The notes: generated by a model not told the origin, from the sequence alone. A stretch of 64,000 nt of DNA from Verrucomicrobiales bacterium (GCA_002698785.1 PAAG01000005.1:1-64000); one strand, 5' to 3'. Shown: positions 52,066 to 61,327, numbered from the stretch's first letter. A program made the numbers and translations.

Positions 52066-53319
52066 TTATGTAGTAGCCGCTTCGCGAACGGATTGATAGA
52101 GCAGATTTGCGCCAGCTTCAATATCTGTCCAATCTGTCCACTCTGCGGGTGTATGACTTTGTCCGTCCCGGCTGGGAACGAATATCATTACGATCGGCGC
52201 GATTTGCGCGACGATCTGGGCATCGTGAGCCGCTCCACTGGGCATCCGACGGTAGGAAAGGTCGAGTTTCCTGGCTTGAGCTTCCATCCGGTCGACAAGG
52301 AGGTCGCTGCACTGCACGGGACGAATCTGGCTTTGCTCCTCAAATTCCATCATCAGCCCTCGGCGGCGGGCGATTGCTGAAAGGGCTTTTCTCAGGGCGT
52401 GTCGCAGTTCGTAAAGGATTTCGGGATTCGTGTCTCGAACATCGAGACTGAATTCGACCTCACCGGGTACCGTGTTCGGTGCACCAGGGAGAATCTGGGC
52501 TTTACCGATCGTGGCGCGGCTGACTTCGCTTCCGTTTTCCTCTAGAATCCGTGGAAGTTCGTTGGCGAACTCTGCAAGACCACCAAACGCATCGTGCCGC
52601 ATATCCATGGGTGTCGTCCCGGCGTGATTGGCTTCGCCAAGAAACCGGACCAGCCATTTGAAGAGCCCGGTGATATTTTCGACGATTCCGACCGACTCCT
52701 TGGCTGTATCGAGAACGGGACCCTGCTCGATGTGAAGCTCATAGTAAGCTTCGATACTCGAGGAAGGACGCCTGGCGTCGAGTGCCCCGATGGGATTCAT
52801 CCCCCGGCGTTCCATTTCGTCACGAAGTATCACTCCGTCCAGGTCGGTCGCATGGAGTGATTCGGGGGAAATCATACCGCAGAAGGCTTCTGATCCAAGC
52901 ATTCCTCCAAATCGGCCTTCTTCGTCGGAGAAGGAAATCATTTCGACTGGTCGTTTCAGCTCCACGCCTTCTTCTTTCAAACGCCTTAGGCATTCGAGGC
53001 CACAGAGAACACCGAGGGCACCGTCGAGCATGCCGGCTTTCGGGACGGTGTCGGTATGGGAGCCCACAATCACGGAAGGCTCTTCAAGATCTGATCCGAC
53101 GACGCCAATGACGTTTCCAGCGCCATCCATCTTGTTCTCAATATCAAAATCGTCCAACCGATCCTGTAGCCACTTTTTGGCTGCCATATCGGCTTCTGTA
53201 AAGGCCATTCGGTAAATGCCCCTGTCTTCCGGGTTCCTGCCGATCTGGCCCAGTTCGAGAATGTCGTGCTTGAGTCGCTCCAGATCGACACCCGTTGGTC
53301 TTTCTAGGGTGTCCTGCAT
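52066..53319 (-). CDS. M20-type N-carbamoyl amidohydrolase (allantoate/beta-ureidopropionate hydrolase family)
   Basis: The 417-residue product belongs to the Zn/Mn-dependent M20 amidohydrolases that cleave N-carbamoyl amino acids, allantoate or beta-ureidopropionate. Metal residues are seen in VGSHTDTVPKAGMLDGALGVL and SFSDEEGRFGGMLGSE; the C-terminal block is SGAAHDAQIVAQIAPIVMIFVPS. The start at an ATG at 53319 (MQDTLERPTG) removes an unlikely N-terminal extension. It precedes the isochorismatase-family gene on the same strand. A pyrimidine or purine (allantoate) degradation role is plausible; no hydantoinase is nearby. Confidence 0.9.
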   Translation of the reverse strand: MQDTLERPTGVDLERLKHDILELGQIGRNPEDRGIYRMAFTEADMAAKKWLQDRLDDFDIENKMDGAGNVIGVVGSDLEEPSVIVGSHTDTVPKAGMLDGALGVLCGLECLRRLKEEGVELKRPVEMISFSDEEGRFGGMLGSEAFCGMISPESLHATDLDGVILRDEMERRGMNPIGALDARRPSSSIEAYYELHIEQGPVLDTAKESVGIVENITGLFKWLVRFLGEANHAGTTPMDMRHDAFGGLAEFANELPRILEENGSEVSRATIGKAQILPGAPNTVPGEVEFSLDVRDTNPEILYELRHALRKALSAIARRRGLMMEFEEQSQIRPVQCSDLLVDRMEAQARKLDLSYRRMPSGAAHDAQIVAQIAPIVMIFVPSRDGQSHTPAEWTDWTDIEAGANLLYQSVREAATT

Positions 53320-53453
53320 ATTCCTATCGTCGCCGAAGAGTTGAAATTCGTCGAGAGAGAATCGGACAATAATACGCCAAGAGACTCCCCGATCGGCAGA
53401 ATTCGCTGGCATCCGGCGACTGCTTCGACGAACAACCCTTGGGAAACCTTGTA

Positions 53454-54701
53454 ATGACCGTATTCGAAGTTGCTGCCATCATTCTCTTTGCCACAGCGGT
53501 CGTGGCACTACTGAATCGCAGGTTCTTACATTGGCCGGAGACAATCGGGGTGATGGCCATTTCGATGGTGTTTTCCTTTCTTATTCTGGCATTATCGCCT
53601 TTTCTGCCAGAATTCGTTGAGAAGACGTGTTCTAGCGTTGCAAAGTTCGACTTTTCCGAATTCGTTTTGGAAGTAGCGCTTTCTTTCCTGATTTTTGCCG
53701 GAGCCTTTTCTGTTGATATTAAGGCGCTTACTCGTGAGCGGATTCCGGTCCTGATATTTGCGACCCTCGGTATACTGGTATCTACCGCAGTGGTAGGTTT
53801 TGCTTCATGGTGGTTGATCGGGCTCTTTGGAATCGAAGGAATTCGCATCATCGATTGCCTGGTTTTTGGGGCCCTGATTTCTCCGACGGATCCTGTTGCT
53901 GTGTTGGCGATTTTGCAAAAGGCTGGTGTATCTGAGGATCTCAATGCCGATATTACCGGAGAGTCGCTGCTCAACGACGGAGTAGCGGTGGTTCTTTTTA
54001 CCGTGCTGACCCATTTGGCTACGGGGCAGGAGCAAATGGGTGTCCCGGAAGTATCGATTCTCTTAGGCAAAGAAGTAGGAGGTGGCGTCCTGCTGGGGAT
54101 CGTAATTGCGATTCTGGGAAGATTTGCCTTAAAGCTGGGCCACGACCCGTTTCTCGACGTGCTGGTGACGCTTGGCCTTGTCGTAGGTGGGTACGCGATG
54201 GCCTCGTCCATGGAGTTTTCAGGCCCACTCGCGATGGTCGTGTCCGGGCTTTGGCTGGGAACAGTGGTGCGAAGCCGTGAGATCGGTCCCGATGAGAAAC
54301 AACACATCACCATTTTCTGGGAGGTCCTGGACCGCGTGTTTAATATGGTGATCTTCGTCCTTCTTGGTGTAGTTTTTGTCGGACTCTTCCACGAATGGGA
54401 ACTCCGGTTTCTTCCACTTGGCGGCCTGATTATCCTGGTGGTCCTGATTGCCAGGGCTTTATCGCTCTCGCTGACGATTCCGATGACACCGCTTCGAAAC
54501 TCGAAACCCTTGGCCAAGATCACACTTTTGACTTGGGGTGGGCTTCGAGGAGCCGTCTCGGTAGCCCTTGCCCTGAGTTTGTTGCACGAACAATGGCGCG
54601 ACCTTTTCTTTCAACTCACCTACATTGTGGTGGTCTTTTCCGTCCTCGTCCAGGGACTGACGGTCGGAAGAGTCGCGAGAAAGCTCGGATTTGGGAGATA
54701 G
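53454..54701 (+). CDS. NhaP-type Na+/H+ antiporter (CPA1)
   Basis: The 415-residue inner-membrane protein has about 12 helices with the CPA1 signatures: FAGAFSVDIKALTRERIPVL, ISPTDPVAVLAIL and GESLLNDGVAVVLF (ion-binding Asp/Asn pair region). The C-terminal half ends in VVFSVLVQGLTVGRVA. Likely role: pH and Na+ homeostasis, sensible in a marine organism. I start it at the ATG at 53454. Its gene is divergent from the amidohydrolase and convergent with the alcohol dehydrogenase 6 bases away. Confidence 0.92.
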   Translation: MTVFEVAAIILFATAVVALLNRRFLHWPETIGVMAISMVFSFLILALSPFLPEFVEKTCSSVAKFDFSEFVLEVALSFLIFAGAFSVDIKALTRERIPVLIFATLGILVSTAVVGFASWWLIGLFGIEGIRIIDCLVFGALISPTDPVAVLAILQKAGVSEDLNADITGESLLNDGVAVVLFTVLTHLATGQEQMGVPEVSILLGKEVGGGVLLGIVIAILGRFALKLGHDPFLDVLVTLGLVVGGYAMASSMEFSGPLAMVVSGLWLGTVVRSREIGPDEKQHITIFWEVLDRVFNMVIFVLLGVVFVGLFHEWELRFLPLGGLIILVVLIARALSLSLTIPMTPLRNSKPLAKITLLTWGGLRGAVSVALALSLLHEQWRDLFFQLTYIVVVFSVLVQGLTVGRVARKLGFGR

Positions 54702-54707
54702 TGCCGC

Positions 54708-55745
54708 TCAGCCTTGCGGCTTGAGGATGACTTTCATTAAGCCGTCCTTGTTCTCATGGAGGCGGTGAAACCATTCGTTACCATCCTTGAGGTCTGCGAC
54801 AGCAGAAATGAGAGGCTCGACTTTGATTTTTCCAGACGCTACAGCTTCAACGGCGTCGGCGTATTCACCAGCTGAGGCACAACTGCCAAAAACGCTCAGC
54901 TCCCGCGTAACTACGGCCTGGAGAGGGAAGGGGACTTCGGCTTTCAGGTTGCCTACACAACTGATGCTGCCGCCTTTTCGAACCGATTCGATGGCAAGTT
55001 GGATGGTAGGTCCAAAACCGACGACTTCGACAGCGACATCGGCACCATCCGGGTTGCCTACTAGTTCTCGGATCTTGTCGGCTGCGTTCTCGTCTGAGTA
55101 AACCGATGCATCGGCTCCGAGTTCCTTCGCCAGTTCGAGGCGTTTTTCATCAATATCGACAGCTACAACGGTGCCTGCTCCTTTTGCTTTCAGTGCTTGA
55201 ACGACCAGCAACCCGATCAGGCCTGCGCCTACGACGACGGCAGAATCACCCTCTTTCAGGGGAAGTCGGTTCACTCCGTGAAGGGCGATGGAAACGGGCT
55301 CGGCAAAGGCGGCTTGTTCGAAAGCGACTTCGTCCGGAATGGAATAGAGGATGTGTTCGGGAACTTTGACCAAATCAGCAAAAGCCCCATGGCGTCGATA
55401 GTCACCGCAGGAGACACCGAGAACATTTCGTTCGGGGCAGAGATTGATCTGTCCGCTCTGGCACGCTTCGCATTTTCCGCAGTAGACAGTGGAATCGAAA
55501 GTAACCCGGTCGCCAGCCTTCCATTTGGAAACAGCGGAGCCTACAGCGGTGATTTCCCCGGCAGCTTCATGGCCCATAATGATGGGAGGAATACGCCGTC
55601 CAGAACTCCCGTCCATGCCATGAATATCCGATCCACAGATCCCACACGCCTTGACTGCAATGAGAACTTCGTTGTCTGCGATATCCGGATCTGGCGCATC
55701 GCCGTATTCAAATTGATTGTATGCTGTGAGAGTCAGGGCTTTCAT
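54708..55745 (-). CDS. Zinc-dependent MDR alcohol/polyol dehydrogenase
   Basis: The 345-residue product is a zinc alcohol dehydrogenase: catalytic zinc Cys37 and His59-Glu60 (ACGICGSDIHG and IIMGHEAAGE), structural zinc Cys89, Cys92, Cys95 and Cys103 (YCGKCEACQSGQINLC), and a Rossmann NAD domain (VVVGAGLIGLLVVQALK). It is close to the sorbitol/threonine/galactitol-phosphate dehydrogenase group, which suits sugar-acid or polyol use here. The ATG at 55745 (MKALTLT) replaces an extension of about 23 residues. Convergent with the antiporter gene. Confidence 0.9.
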   Translation of the reverse strand: MKALTLTAYNQFEYGDAPDPDIADNEVLIAVKACGICGSDIHGMDGSSGRRIPPIIMGHEAAGEITAVGSAVSKWKAGDRVTFDSTVYCGKCEACQSGQINLCPERNVLGVSCGDYRRHGAFADLVKVPEHILYSIPDEVAFEQAAFAEPVSIALHGVNRLPLKEGDSAVVVGAGLIGLLVVQALKAKGAGTVVAVDIDEKRLELAKELGADASVYSDENAADKIRELVGNPDGADVAVEVVGFGPTIQLAIESVRKGGSISCVGNLKAEVPFPLQAVVTRELSVFGSCASAGEYADAVEAVASGKIKVEPLISAVADLKDGNEWFHRLHENKDGLMKVILKPQG

Positions 55746-55843
55746 AAACGATAGAATTTCGGGGAAGAATTCAGACTTGATGGCACCGGTAAGCTCAACA
55801 AGGTTTCCGTTCAATCTGAAAACCCCACCCGGTCTCCGGTGAA

Positions 55844-56251
55844 ATGAAATTTTTTTTCCAGACTCTTATGCTGGTTTCGATCATCCTATTGCTAACGCAA
55901 TGCGAGACGATGGAGACCACCAGTTCTGATCCGGCTTTGCCTTCAGCAAATGGCGGCACTGTAAATGTGGATGGAACGATCTTTTATCCAGATACCGCGG
56001 ATACCATTTATGTCGTCGGCGATGGAGACCAGATCATTGGAGCTGGTGGCAAAAATTGCAAATACGTTGTCGAGAATGGTGGGTCAATGACGGCTCACTC
56101 CGGCGACAGCAACCAATACCTGATCAAGAGCGGTGGGCAATTTCGGGGATTCACTCATCCAGCGACGAATTGTGTCATCACGTTTGAGGCGGGCGCTGTT
56201 GTAGAGCAGGAGCAAATGGGGGCTGGGACGGTTTTTAAACCTGCGATGTGA
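55844..56251 (+). CDS. Small lipoprotein with glycine-rich beta repeats
   Basis: The 135-residue product has a lipoprotein signal (FFFQTLMLVSIILLLTQC) and a mature part of short repeated strands (IYVVGDGDQIIGAGGKNCKY, YLIKSGGQFRGFTHPATNC) that suggest a small right-handed beta helix or adhesin-like fold. I do not recognise the family. A near-palindrome CACCCGG...CCGGTG covers the region just before the start (55825-55840) and may fold over the ribosome site. It lies in a 98-base divergent gap from the zinc dehydrogenase. Confidence 0.6.
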   Translation: MKFFFQTLMLVSIILLLTQCETMETTSSDPALPSANGGTVNVDGTIFYPDTADTIYVVGDGDQIIGAGGKNCKYVVENGGSMTAHSGDSNQYLIKSGGQFRGFTHPATNCVITFEAGAVVEQEQMGAGTVFKPAM

Positions 56252-56261
56252 ACTGAGCGAC

Positions 56262-56876
56262 TCAGCTCATTCGCCGCATGCAGAGAACGCGCTCACGTTT
56301 CTCTCGACCTGGATAACTTTTCTTCGGCGTATATTCTTCTTCTTTCCGGAACATTCCGCTCTTGATGAAGAAACTTTCCAATTCCTTTCGACTTACTCCA
56401 TGAGGAGGCCCGCCGCCGGGTTGGTGCTCATCGTCGTAGGGATTGAGGTAGAAAACTCCGAGGAGCAGGCCTGATGGCTTCAGGGCCGTCCAAACTGCTT
56501 CGACATAGTCTTCGCGTCGATCCGGCGAGATTGCGCAAAAGCATGTGTGTTCCCAGACCCAATCATAGGCGCCTACGTGATTTGCTTTGAGGTTGAAAAT
56601 GTCACCCTGATCGTAAGTCGCTTTCTTCTCAGAAGTAGAGTTCTTTCGTGCCAATTCTATGGCGCTGTTGGAGATATCCAAACCGACCGCTAGCTCTGCG
56701 CTGCTCTTTTCTGCGAGGGCTTCCACATCATATCCTGCTCCGCAGCCGGGCACGAGTATTGTGCCTCGAATCGTTCGTGGATTCGATTCGAGCCATTCGA
56801 GCAGTGGGGGAGCTGGAGCGCCCTTGTCCCACGGCGTTTCACAAATCTGGTATTGGTGTTCCCAATCGAGACTCAT
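56262..56876 (-). CDS. TPMT-like SAM-dependent methyltransferase
   Basis: The 204-residue product is a class I methyltransferase with the thiopurine/tellurite methyltransferase layout: WDKGAPAPPLLEWLE at the front, motif I VPGCGAGYDVEALA, then LAVGLDISNSAIELA, and a late Trp/Asp-rich loop DWVWEHTCFCAISPDRREDY. Homologues methylate halides, thiopurines, selenium or tellurium compounds. An ATG at 56876 is chosen over a TTG 12 bases upstream. It is convergent with the lipoprotein gene 10 bases away. No partner gene is evident. Confidence 0.85.
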   Translation of the reverse strand: MSLDWEHQYQICETPWDKGAPAPPLLEWLESNPRTIRGTILVPGCGAGYDVEALAEKSSAELAVGLDISNSAIELARKNSTSEKKATYDQGDIFNLKANHVGAYDWVWEHTCFCAISPDRREDYVEAVWTALKPSGLLLGVFYLNPYDDEHQPGGGPPHGVSRKELESFFIKSGMFRKEEEYTPKKSYPGREKRERVLCMRRMS

Positions 56877-56986
56877 GGGGGTAATCAAAAGGAGAGGGTT
56901 TACTGTAATTTCGTATGAAATTCTTCAAGTGGAAACCGAAATTTGATGCTGGAAGTTTTTTAAGAGAATGAGAGGGTTTGGCGAGT

Positions 56987-57469
56987 ATGAGCACTGCAAA
57001 ATCCCTCACTGAAGAGCAAATCGCGACGATCAAGGCCTGGGCCGATGATGGGGACGGTCTTTCAGACATCCAGCGGAAGCTCGCTGATGAGCTGGAGGTG
57101 AAGATTACTTATCTCGAAACAAGATTTCTTCTCGAAGATCTGAAAATCGAGATCAAACCAGTCGAAGTACCTGAACCTGAGGCGAATGAAGAGGAAGAGC
57201 CGGAAGAGGAAGAGACTGTATCAGAAGAAGAAGAAGCTGAGCCAGCCGGAGAAGGAAGTGTGTCTGTTACGGTGGACAAGGTGCAGCGGCCCGGTGCTAT
57301 CGTCAGCGGAAAGGTGAGCTTTGGGTTCGGGAAATCCGCTTCCTGGTGGCTCGACCAGATGGGGCGTTTGGGATTTGAGCCCGATCAGGAAGGCTTCACT
57401 CCCTCCGAAGAGGAAGCGATTGCCTTTCAGCAGCAACTGCAGCAGGTCCTGCAACAGCAGCAATTTTAA
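56987..57469 (+). CDS. Hypothetical acidic protein with Gln-rich tail
   Basis: The 160-residue product has an N-terminal helical part (LTEEQIATIKAWADDGDGLSDIQRKL), then an extremely acidic low-complexity stretch of about 45 residues made of Glu and Pro, a short folded-looking domain (GAIVSGKVSFGFGKSASWWLDQMGRLGF), and a Gln-rich end (QQLQQVLQQQQF). Cytosolic by lack of a signal. I do not recognise it, and the helix-acid-domain-Gln order is unusual. The ATG at 56987 follows GAGGG at 56971-56975. Convergent with the Gfo/Idh gene (6 bases). Confidence 0.6.
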   Translation: MSTAKSLTEEQIATIKAWADDGDGLSDIQRKLADELEVKITYLETRFLLEDLKIEIKPVEVPEPEANEEEEPEEEETVSEEEEAEPAGEGSVSVTVDKVQRPGAIVSGKVSFGFGKSASWWLDQMGRLGFEPDQEGFTPSEEEAIAFQQQLQQVLQQQQF

Positions 57470-57475
57470 CGATAT

Positions 57476-58765
57476 TTATCCTTCAATACTGAAGCCTTCA
57501 CGGTATTCGGATCGTGCCCAGAGTTTTTCGCCCTCGGGGTTGTTAATCAGTTTGCCCGTTTTCGGATCGATATCTACGGCTCCGCTGGTGCGGTAGGCGA
57601 TGTTTCCTAGATGACAGAGCTGGGCGCTGATCTGTCCGTTGGAGATGGGTTGGTTGAGCGTTTCTCCTTCACGGATCGCGTTGGCAAAGTTGGTAAAGTG
57701 CGGGACATCGCTTGGCGGATCAGTGTTTTTTTCCACCTCCTTACCGTCTTTGTCGTAAATCACGTAGTTGGCGCTCGGGATGTCCATTTTTCCGTCCTCG
57801 CCGTAGACAATCACAAATTTGTTCTCCTCTGGCTTGCGGCGGTGGCAGGAACTTGTCTCCCAACTGATCCCGACGTCGCCGTAGTCGTAGACTGCGTAGG
57901 CCGTGTCGGGAGTTTCCTGATCATCGTCGTAATGGTAGCGGCCACCGTTGCAGGTGACTCGCTTCGGTAAATCGACGCCCATGGCCCAGCGGGCGATGTC
58001 GAGAGAGTGCACTCCGTTGTTCGCCAGCTCTCCTCCCCCGTAGAGCCAGTGCCAGTGCCAGTTGTAGTGGACGAGGTTGTCCTTGAAAGGATGGTCGGGC
58101 ACCGGACCCTGCCACAACACCCAATCGAGCTCCGCTGGTGGGTCTGCCGGTTTTCCCACTCCAATCGAGGGGCGGGTATTGGTATACCAGCAGCGAGCGT
58201 AGAGCGGTTTGCCGATAGCGCCGTCTTTGATTTTCTGTATCGCTTCGATCATCGCAGGGTAGGAGCGGCGCTGTGTGCCCATCTGCACAAGTCGCTGTGT
58301 CTGATCCGCTACTTCGACGACGCGCTCGGCTTCGCGTGCACACCAACTCCCGGGTTTTTCGACATAGACATGTTTTCCCGCCTGGCATGCCATAATGGTG
58401 GCCGGGGTGTGCCAGTAGTTGCCTGCTGCGATGGAAAGTGCATCAATATCGGGGTCGTCGAGAATACGGCGGAAATCGCCGACAAGCTCTGGAGCTTTCT
58501 CCTGCTTCTCGCCCATGGTATTGGCACCGTTGGCGAGGCGTTTTTCATCCACATCCGAGAGGTAGGCAATCTCAACATTCGGGACGTCGAGAAAGGCTTT
58601 GATGTGACCGCGGCCTCTTCCCAACCCCATGACACCAACCCGGAGTCGGGAGTTTGCCCCTTTTGCCTGACCGAGGAGCAAATTGGGACCGTAAGCCGTA
58701 GCCGCAGCTCCTGCGGCGAGAGTGGTTCCTAGGAAGTTTCTACGGGATGCTGCGGGTTTTTCCAT
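57476..58765 (-). CDS. Tat-exported Gfo/Idh/MocA-family oxidoreductase
   Basis: The 429-residue product starts at an ATG at 58765 with a twin-arginine signal (ASRRNFLGTTLAAGAAATAYG) and then the Gfo/Idh/MocA Rossmann domain (GVMGLGRGRGHIKAFLD) with the conserved EKPGSW (Lys in EKP) and a C-terminal half with a YNWHWHWLYGGGELANNGVHSLD block. It would be exported folded with its NAD(P) cofactor, a pattern common in Verrucomicrobia and Planctomycetes. Acts on sugars or inositols; substrate unknown. It is co-directional with the gene at 58951 but 185 bases apart. Confidence 0.92.
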   Translation of the reverse strand: MEKPAASRRNFLGTTLAAGAAATAYGPNLLLGQAKGANSRLRVGVMGLGRGRGHIKAFLDVPNVEIAYLSDVDEKRLANGANTMGEKQEKAPELVGDFRRILDDPDIDALSIAAGNYWHTPATIMACQAGKHVYVEKPGSWCAREAERVVEVADQTQRLVQMGTQRRSYPAMIEAIQKIKDGAIGKPLYARCWYTNTRPSIGVGKPADPPAELDWVLWQGPVPDHPFKDNLVHYNWHWHWLYGGGELANNGVHSLDIARWAMGVDLPKRVTCNGGRYHYDDDQETPDTAYAVYDYGDVGISWETSSCHRRKPEENKFVIVYGEDGKMDIPSANYVIYDKDGKEVEKNTDPPSDVPHFTNFANAIREGETLNQPISNGQISAQLCHLGNIAYRTSGAVDIDPKTGKLINNPEGEKLWARSEYREGFSIEG

Positions 58766-58950
58766 ACGTTGAGGATAGGCAACCGCAACGTTGTCAGGCA
58801 AAGATGAATGCGGCGCAATTGCGGGCTTCCCGGTCGAAACGGAGGCTCAGTCAGGGATGGGAAAAGTGCTTGTCTTAGTTGCGAATATTTTCTCCACATC
58901 GAAGAAATCGATGTTGGGGACGTCGGTGTTTCGAACTGGAGTAACTCTCG

Positions 58951-59382
58951 TCACTTCGCTGTGTAGTAAGTAGCGGGGGAGGCTACAACTTTCCATTTGC
59001 CACTTCTCTGGTGCAATGTGATCCCTCCGAGAAGAAGGGGCCTACCAAGTCTCCACTCTGACCAGCCGTCGTTCGTATTGTAGGTTCTCCACGCTGATGT
59101 TTTGATGGAAAAGAGAAGCTTCCGTTCGAGACCTTTGTTTTTTTCGAACTTGGTAAGGGGGAGTTCGCGGGGGCCAATGTATTCGAAGTCTTTTAGTTCG
59201 TAGGGGATGTTCCTTTCTCCGGCGATTTTTTGAGTGAACGCCGAATCTTCTTTGAAGAGAATGACATTCGACATATGTGCTTTCATCACCTCTCTTGCTT
59301 TCGGTATGCTAGACTCATCAGCCTGGATTAGAAATGGCAGGATTGATGATATCGTAATCAGTAGGCGGAGTCGGGCGTTCAT
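58951..59382 (-). CDS. Small secreted protein, unknown
   Basis: The 143-residue product has a signal peptide (MNARLRLLITISSILPFLIQA) and a mature part with FEYIGPRELPLTKFEKNKGLE and WRTYNTNDGWSEWRLGRPLLLGG. No family or motif is recognised. The ATG at 59382 is preferred over a TTG three codons earlier. It lies between the exported oxidoreductase and the NHL-repeat gene on the same strand; no ribosome site stands out. Confidence 0.55.
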   Translation of the reverse strand: MNARLRLLITISSILPFLIQADESSIPKAREVMKAHMSNVILFKEDSAFTQKIAGERNIPYELKDFEYIGPRELPLTKFEKNKGLERKLLFSIKTSAWRTYNTNDGWSEWRLGRPLLLGGITLHQRSGKWKVVASPATYYTAK

Positions 59383-59516
59383 CTGAATCAAAGATACGCT
59401 AACTTACCTCTTGTTTCTATTACCTGTAATATAACATGGGGAAAAATATTCCCGAGTTTGTTCTAACGAATGTAAAAAATGTGTTGTGGACGCGGTGTGT
59501 CTTTGATAGAGAAAGT

Positions 59517-59546
59517 CGGAGGGCACTCATGGATGAGCGACCTCCG
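59517..59546 (-). terminator. Putative terminator after the NHL-repeat gene
   Basis: A hairpin, CGGAGG/CCTCCG outer stem with an inner CTCAT/ATGAG stem separated by 3-base mismatched loops, begins 24 bases after the stop of the 59571-61313 gene (minus strand). Reading leftward it is followed by GACTTTCTCTAT, only a weak U-rich tail, so termination is plausible but not certain. Confidence 0.5.
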
Positions 59547-59570
59547 GCAGGTTTCAGGAGTGAGCTTCGA

Positions 59571-61313
59571 TTAGTCGACGAAGTCCAAAAGGGTGCTTAC
59601 TCCTTCCGATCCGGAATCTGGCTGTTTTTTCTTCTTTTCCTTCTTGGGTTTCGCCTTCACGAATGTTTGCGCTGTGTCGACAGCGATTGAGGCCGGGTCT
59701 TTTGCCCTGACATAGCCCTTGTATTTTGCTTTCCTGTCTTTCGCTCTAGAAGTAGGCTTGACGTCGACTCGGAAAAAGTGGGAGTCGCCGGTGTCCTGCT
59801 CTCTGCTGGTGAGTGTTCCGGTAATCATGCTGGATGTTACGTTTCCGGCTACAGGACCTGTGAATGAAATGTATTTCACCTTGAAGAGACGGTTTCTCTT
59901 CGATCCCAGAAACTTAGTAGGGTGAATGGCCCAGCCATCGTTTTCCTGTTTGAGGAATATGCGAGCTCTTTTACTGCCTACGATTTTTGCTTTACCGCGC
60001 TGGCCGATACCGGATGCGGTATAGGCGTTGTTGCCGTTCAAGCGAAATAGCTTTGGCCCGATGGAGAGGTCGGGCTGAACGACAGGTGGTGCGTCGATGG
60101 GATCGTAGCGAAGGATTCGGTGGTTCAAAAAGTCCGCCAGCCAAAGACGCCCATCGGAGTCGGTTGTCATGCCTCTTGGTTGGTTTGTCTGCTGTGCGCT
60201 GGAGCCAGTGCCATTTGCGAGCCCTGTATTTCCGAAATACGTGTTGGGACTTACTCTACCGTTGATTCCTGTAGCATTTTGGAACACGAGAATACGATGG
60301 TAACCGATGTCGCTGACGAAGAGCGTATTGTTTCTGGAGTCCCAAGTCATTCCATAGCAGCTGTTGATGGCGTAGTCTGAGGAACCATAATTGGTGTTGC
60401 TTGTCAGGTTGTTTTGACCAAGTAAGGCATCGGCATTTGCTCCGTCGGATTTCGTCTTTGCACTGTTGAAGCGAAGGACCCGCAAGTTTCCGGTATCTGA
60501 AACCCAGAGGGTTCCGCTGTCGTTAATGGCGAGGCAGGACGGGGTGTTGAATTCGTCAGCAACAGGAGAGGTCGAGGAGGATGAGGAAACGAAGTCATCC
60601 TGACCGAGCACGCCATCGGCATTTGCTCCATTCAACTTCATGCGAGCGTTATCGAACCGAAGTACGCGGTGATCGTCGATGTCTGCCACCCAAAGCGTGC
60701 CGTCACTTTCTACAACGCAGTCGTTCGGATTATCCATACTGGACTGTGTCGAGGTGCTGGGGTTGTTTGCAGTGGTGAACATGCTCTGACCAAGAACACC
60801 GGAAGCGGGAGGGTCAAACTCAGGAAGCTCTGCGGCATCATCAAACCAGAGGACGCGACTGTTCCCTGAGTCGCAGACCCAGAGAGTTCCTTCGTTGTCC
60901 ACGAAGATACCGCGGGGGAACCTGAGGTTTATCCGCGTAGCTGAGAACGATGCATTCGAGTAGTTCCCCTGGCCGATTACTGCTTCGGCTTGTCCTCCGT
61001 TCTGGACGGCTTCGTAGGAAGCGAACCGGAGAATTCGGTGATTGGATACCTCGGAAATGAAGACCTTTTTTGTGATTGGACAGATCGCAACATCGTCTGG
61101 GGCCTGGATGTTAGACTGAGATCTTCCTGCCGAATTTGGACCAAAGTCTGTTTGTCCAATGACGCTACTTGCCGCCTGGCTTTGTTCGTAGTTGGGAGGG
61201 CTTGGTGGGACGATGAGAATCCCGTAGGAATGTGTTGTTAGGCACAGGCCTAGGAAGGCTGTTGCCGCAATCGTTCGTAGTAGTCCTCTACGTGAAAGGA
61301 GTTTTTGTCTCAT
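59571..61313 (-). CDS. Secreted NHL-repeat (six-bladed propeller) protein
   Basis: The 580-residue product has an RR-type signal (SRRGLLRTIAATAFLGLCLTTH, possibly Tat) and repeated NHL blades of about 60 residues: VFISEVSNHRILRF, LWVCDSGNSRVLWF, LWVADIDDHRVLRF, LWVSDTGNLRVLRF, and LWLADFLNHRILRY, each in the same phase. The last 150 residues leave the propeller and end in a basic Lys-rich stretch and an acidic tail (SGSEGVSTLLDFVD). Likely a periplasmic or surface carbohydrate-binding or structural protein. It is divergent from a second NHL protein at 61613. Confidence 0.88.
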   Translation of the reverse strand: MRQKLLSRRGLLRTIAATAFLGLCLTTHSYGILIVPPSPPNYEQSQAASSVIGQTDFGPNSAGRSQSNIQAPDDVAICPITKKVFISEVSNHRILRFASYEAVQNGGQAEAVIGQGNYSNASFSATRINLRFPRGIFVDNEGTLWVCDSGNSRVLWFDDAAELPEFDPPASGVLGQSMFTTANNPSTSTQSSMDNPNDCVVESDGTLWVADIDDHRVLRFDNARMKLNGANADGVLGQDDFVSSSSSTSPVADEFNTPSCLAINDSGTLWVSDTGNLRVLRFNSAKTKSDGANADALLGQNNLTSNTNYGSSDYAINSCYGMTWDSRNNTLFVSDIGYHRILVFQNATGINGRVSPNTYFGNTGLANGTGSSAQQTNQPRGMTTDSDGRLWLADFLNHRILRYDPIDAPPVVQPDLSIGPKLFRLNGNNAYTASGIGQRGKAKIVGSKRARIFLKQENDGWAIHPTKFLGSKRNRLFKVKYISFTGPVAGNVTSSMITGTLTSREQDTGDSHFFRVDVKPTSRAKDRKAKYKGYVRAKDPASIAVDTAQTFVKAKPKKEKKKKQPDSGSEGVSTLLDFVD

Positions 61314-61327
61314 AGGTTCGCTAGTTA

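Noticed and set aside
53324-54523. 399-residue reverse frame in the antiporter gene
   Set aside because: The forward antiporter has clear motifs; the antisense product is Ser/Arg/Thr-rich noise.
59571-61313. NHL repeats as a tandem DNA repeat array
   Set aside because: The protein blades recur, but the DNA copies are diverged, so this is an ordinary protein repeat.
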